From: an uncultured Erysipelotrichaceae bacterium
GTDB lineage: Bacteria; Bacillota_I; Bacilli_A; Erysipelotrichales; Erysipelotrichaceae
Direction: 5' to 3'
NCBI GenBank assembly: GCA_934692455.1
Contig: CAKUTY010000105.1
Location: forward strand, 1 to 5,451
Length of the DNA stretch: 5,451 nucleotides
This document shows positions 5,230-5,451 of this stretch, one piece after another. Position 1 is the stretch's first letter; every line of letters starts with the position of its first letter. Under the pieces are notes generated by a model. That model was not told the DNA's origin, made no database searches, and saw nothing but the letters and a program-made list of their open reading frames with translations. The position numbers and the translations under genes were made by a program.

Positions 5230-5451
5230 GAAGTCTACTTTAAGTAAATTATTGAAAGAATTAGGCAAGTATCGTTTATTACTACTATTAAGTATTGTTT
5301 TGTCTTGTTTAACTGTTGTCTTGACTTTATATATTCCAATTCTATTTGGAGCTACTATCGATTATATTATGGATGATGGTTTGTCTATTGGTTATATTGT
5401 TGCTTGTTTAAAATATATTGCCTTGCTTATTTGTGTTAATAGCTTCTTAAC
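5222..5451 (+). CDS. Second ABC exporter subunit, N-terminal part only (cut by window end)
   Basis: The frame opens at an ATG inside the 3' end of the previous gene (8-base overlap) and stays open for 76 codons to the window end. The visible part begins with a basic stretch (MNKKSTLSKLLKELGKYR). A hydrophobic helix follows at about residues 18-45, with TLYIPILFGATIDYI typical of the first membrane helix and first outer loop of ABC exporters, then the start of a second helix near 59-76. No ATPase motif lies within the window. Its place right after a degenerate-site half-transporter makes it the expected heterodimer partner, which should carry the catalytic Walker B Glu and the switch His. The strong Shine-Dalgarno sequence plus overlap suggests efficient re-initiation and matched amounts of the two subunits. 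This is inferred from position and the N-terminus only. Confidence 0.85.
   Translation, partial: MNKKSTLSKLLKELGKYRLLLLLSIVLSCLTVVLTLYIPILFGATIDYIMDDGLSIGYIVACLKYIALLICVNSFL

Overview
This window comes from a low-GC Gram-positive bacterium (Bacillota). The reading frames are AT-rich (TTA, GAT, AAT, ATT and GTT codons dominate). The gene order is a compact form of the Firmicutes block that runs tmk - holB - ricT(yaaT) - rsmI. The very tight packing, the lack of spacer genes and the near-absence of tryptophan suggest the Erysipelotrichia or a related lineage near the Mollicutes; this placement is an inference. The standard code works here: no in-frame TGA breaks any gene, and the one visible Trp is encoded by TGG. 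All genes lie on the + strand. G clearly exceeds C on this strand (16 G to 5 C in the first 60 bases), as expected for leading-strand genes.

Layout: (1) bases 1-242, the 3' end of an upstream gene with weak resemblance to Phd/YefM antitoxins. (2) 243-869, thymidylate kinase, tmk. (3) 862-1815, DNA polymerase III delta' subunit, holB. (4) 1820-2653, ricT/yaaT, the PSP1-domain iron-sulfur partner of the Y-complex that controls RNase Y. (5) 2653-3465, rsmI, a 16S rRNA 2'-O-methyltransferase. (6) 3481-5229, a full ABC exporter half-transporter with a degenerate catalytic site. (7) 5222-5451, the start of a second ABC exporter subunit, cut by the window end. No gap between genes exceeds 15 bases, and no terminator or RNA gene was found.

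The first five genes look like one housekeeping unit for dTTP synthesis, clamp loading, mRNA processing and ribosome modification. They are linked by adjacent or overlapping start and stop codons, which suggests translational coupling. The ABC pair follows in the same direction and may have its own promoter: a perfect TATAAT lies 6 bases before its ATG, with no Shine-Dalgarno sequence, and a 17-base imperfect palindrome overlaps it. The two ABC genes overlap by 8 bases and are expected to form a heterodimeric exporter in which the first subunit carries the non-catalytic Walker B and H-loop residues.

Most of the window is ordinary core genome, and I do not see a new system. The points most worth a second look are a GC-rich in-frame tandem repeat in the linker of the first ABC subunit, the possible leaderless promoter and operator before it, the incomplete zinc finger and lost P-loop in delta', the Asp-to-Glu change in the thymidylate kinase DRY-type motif, and the scarcity of tryptophan and TGA.
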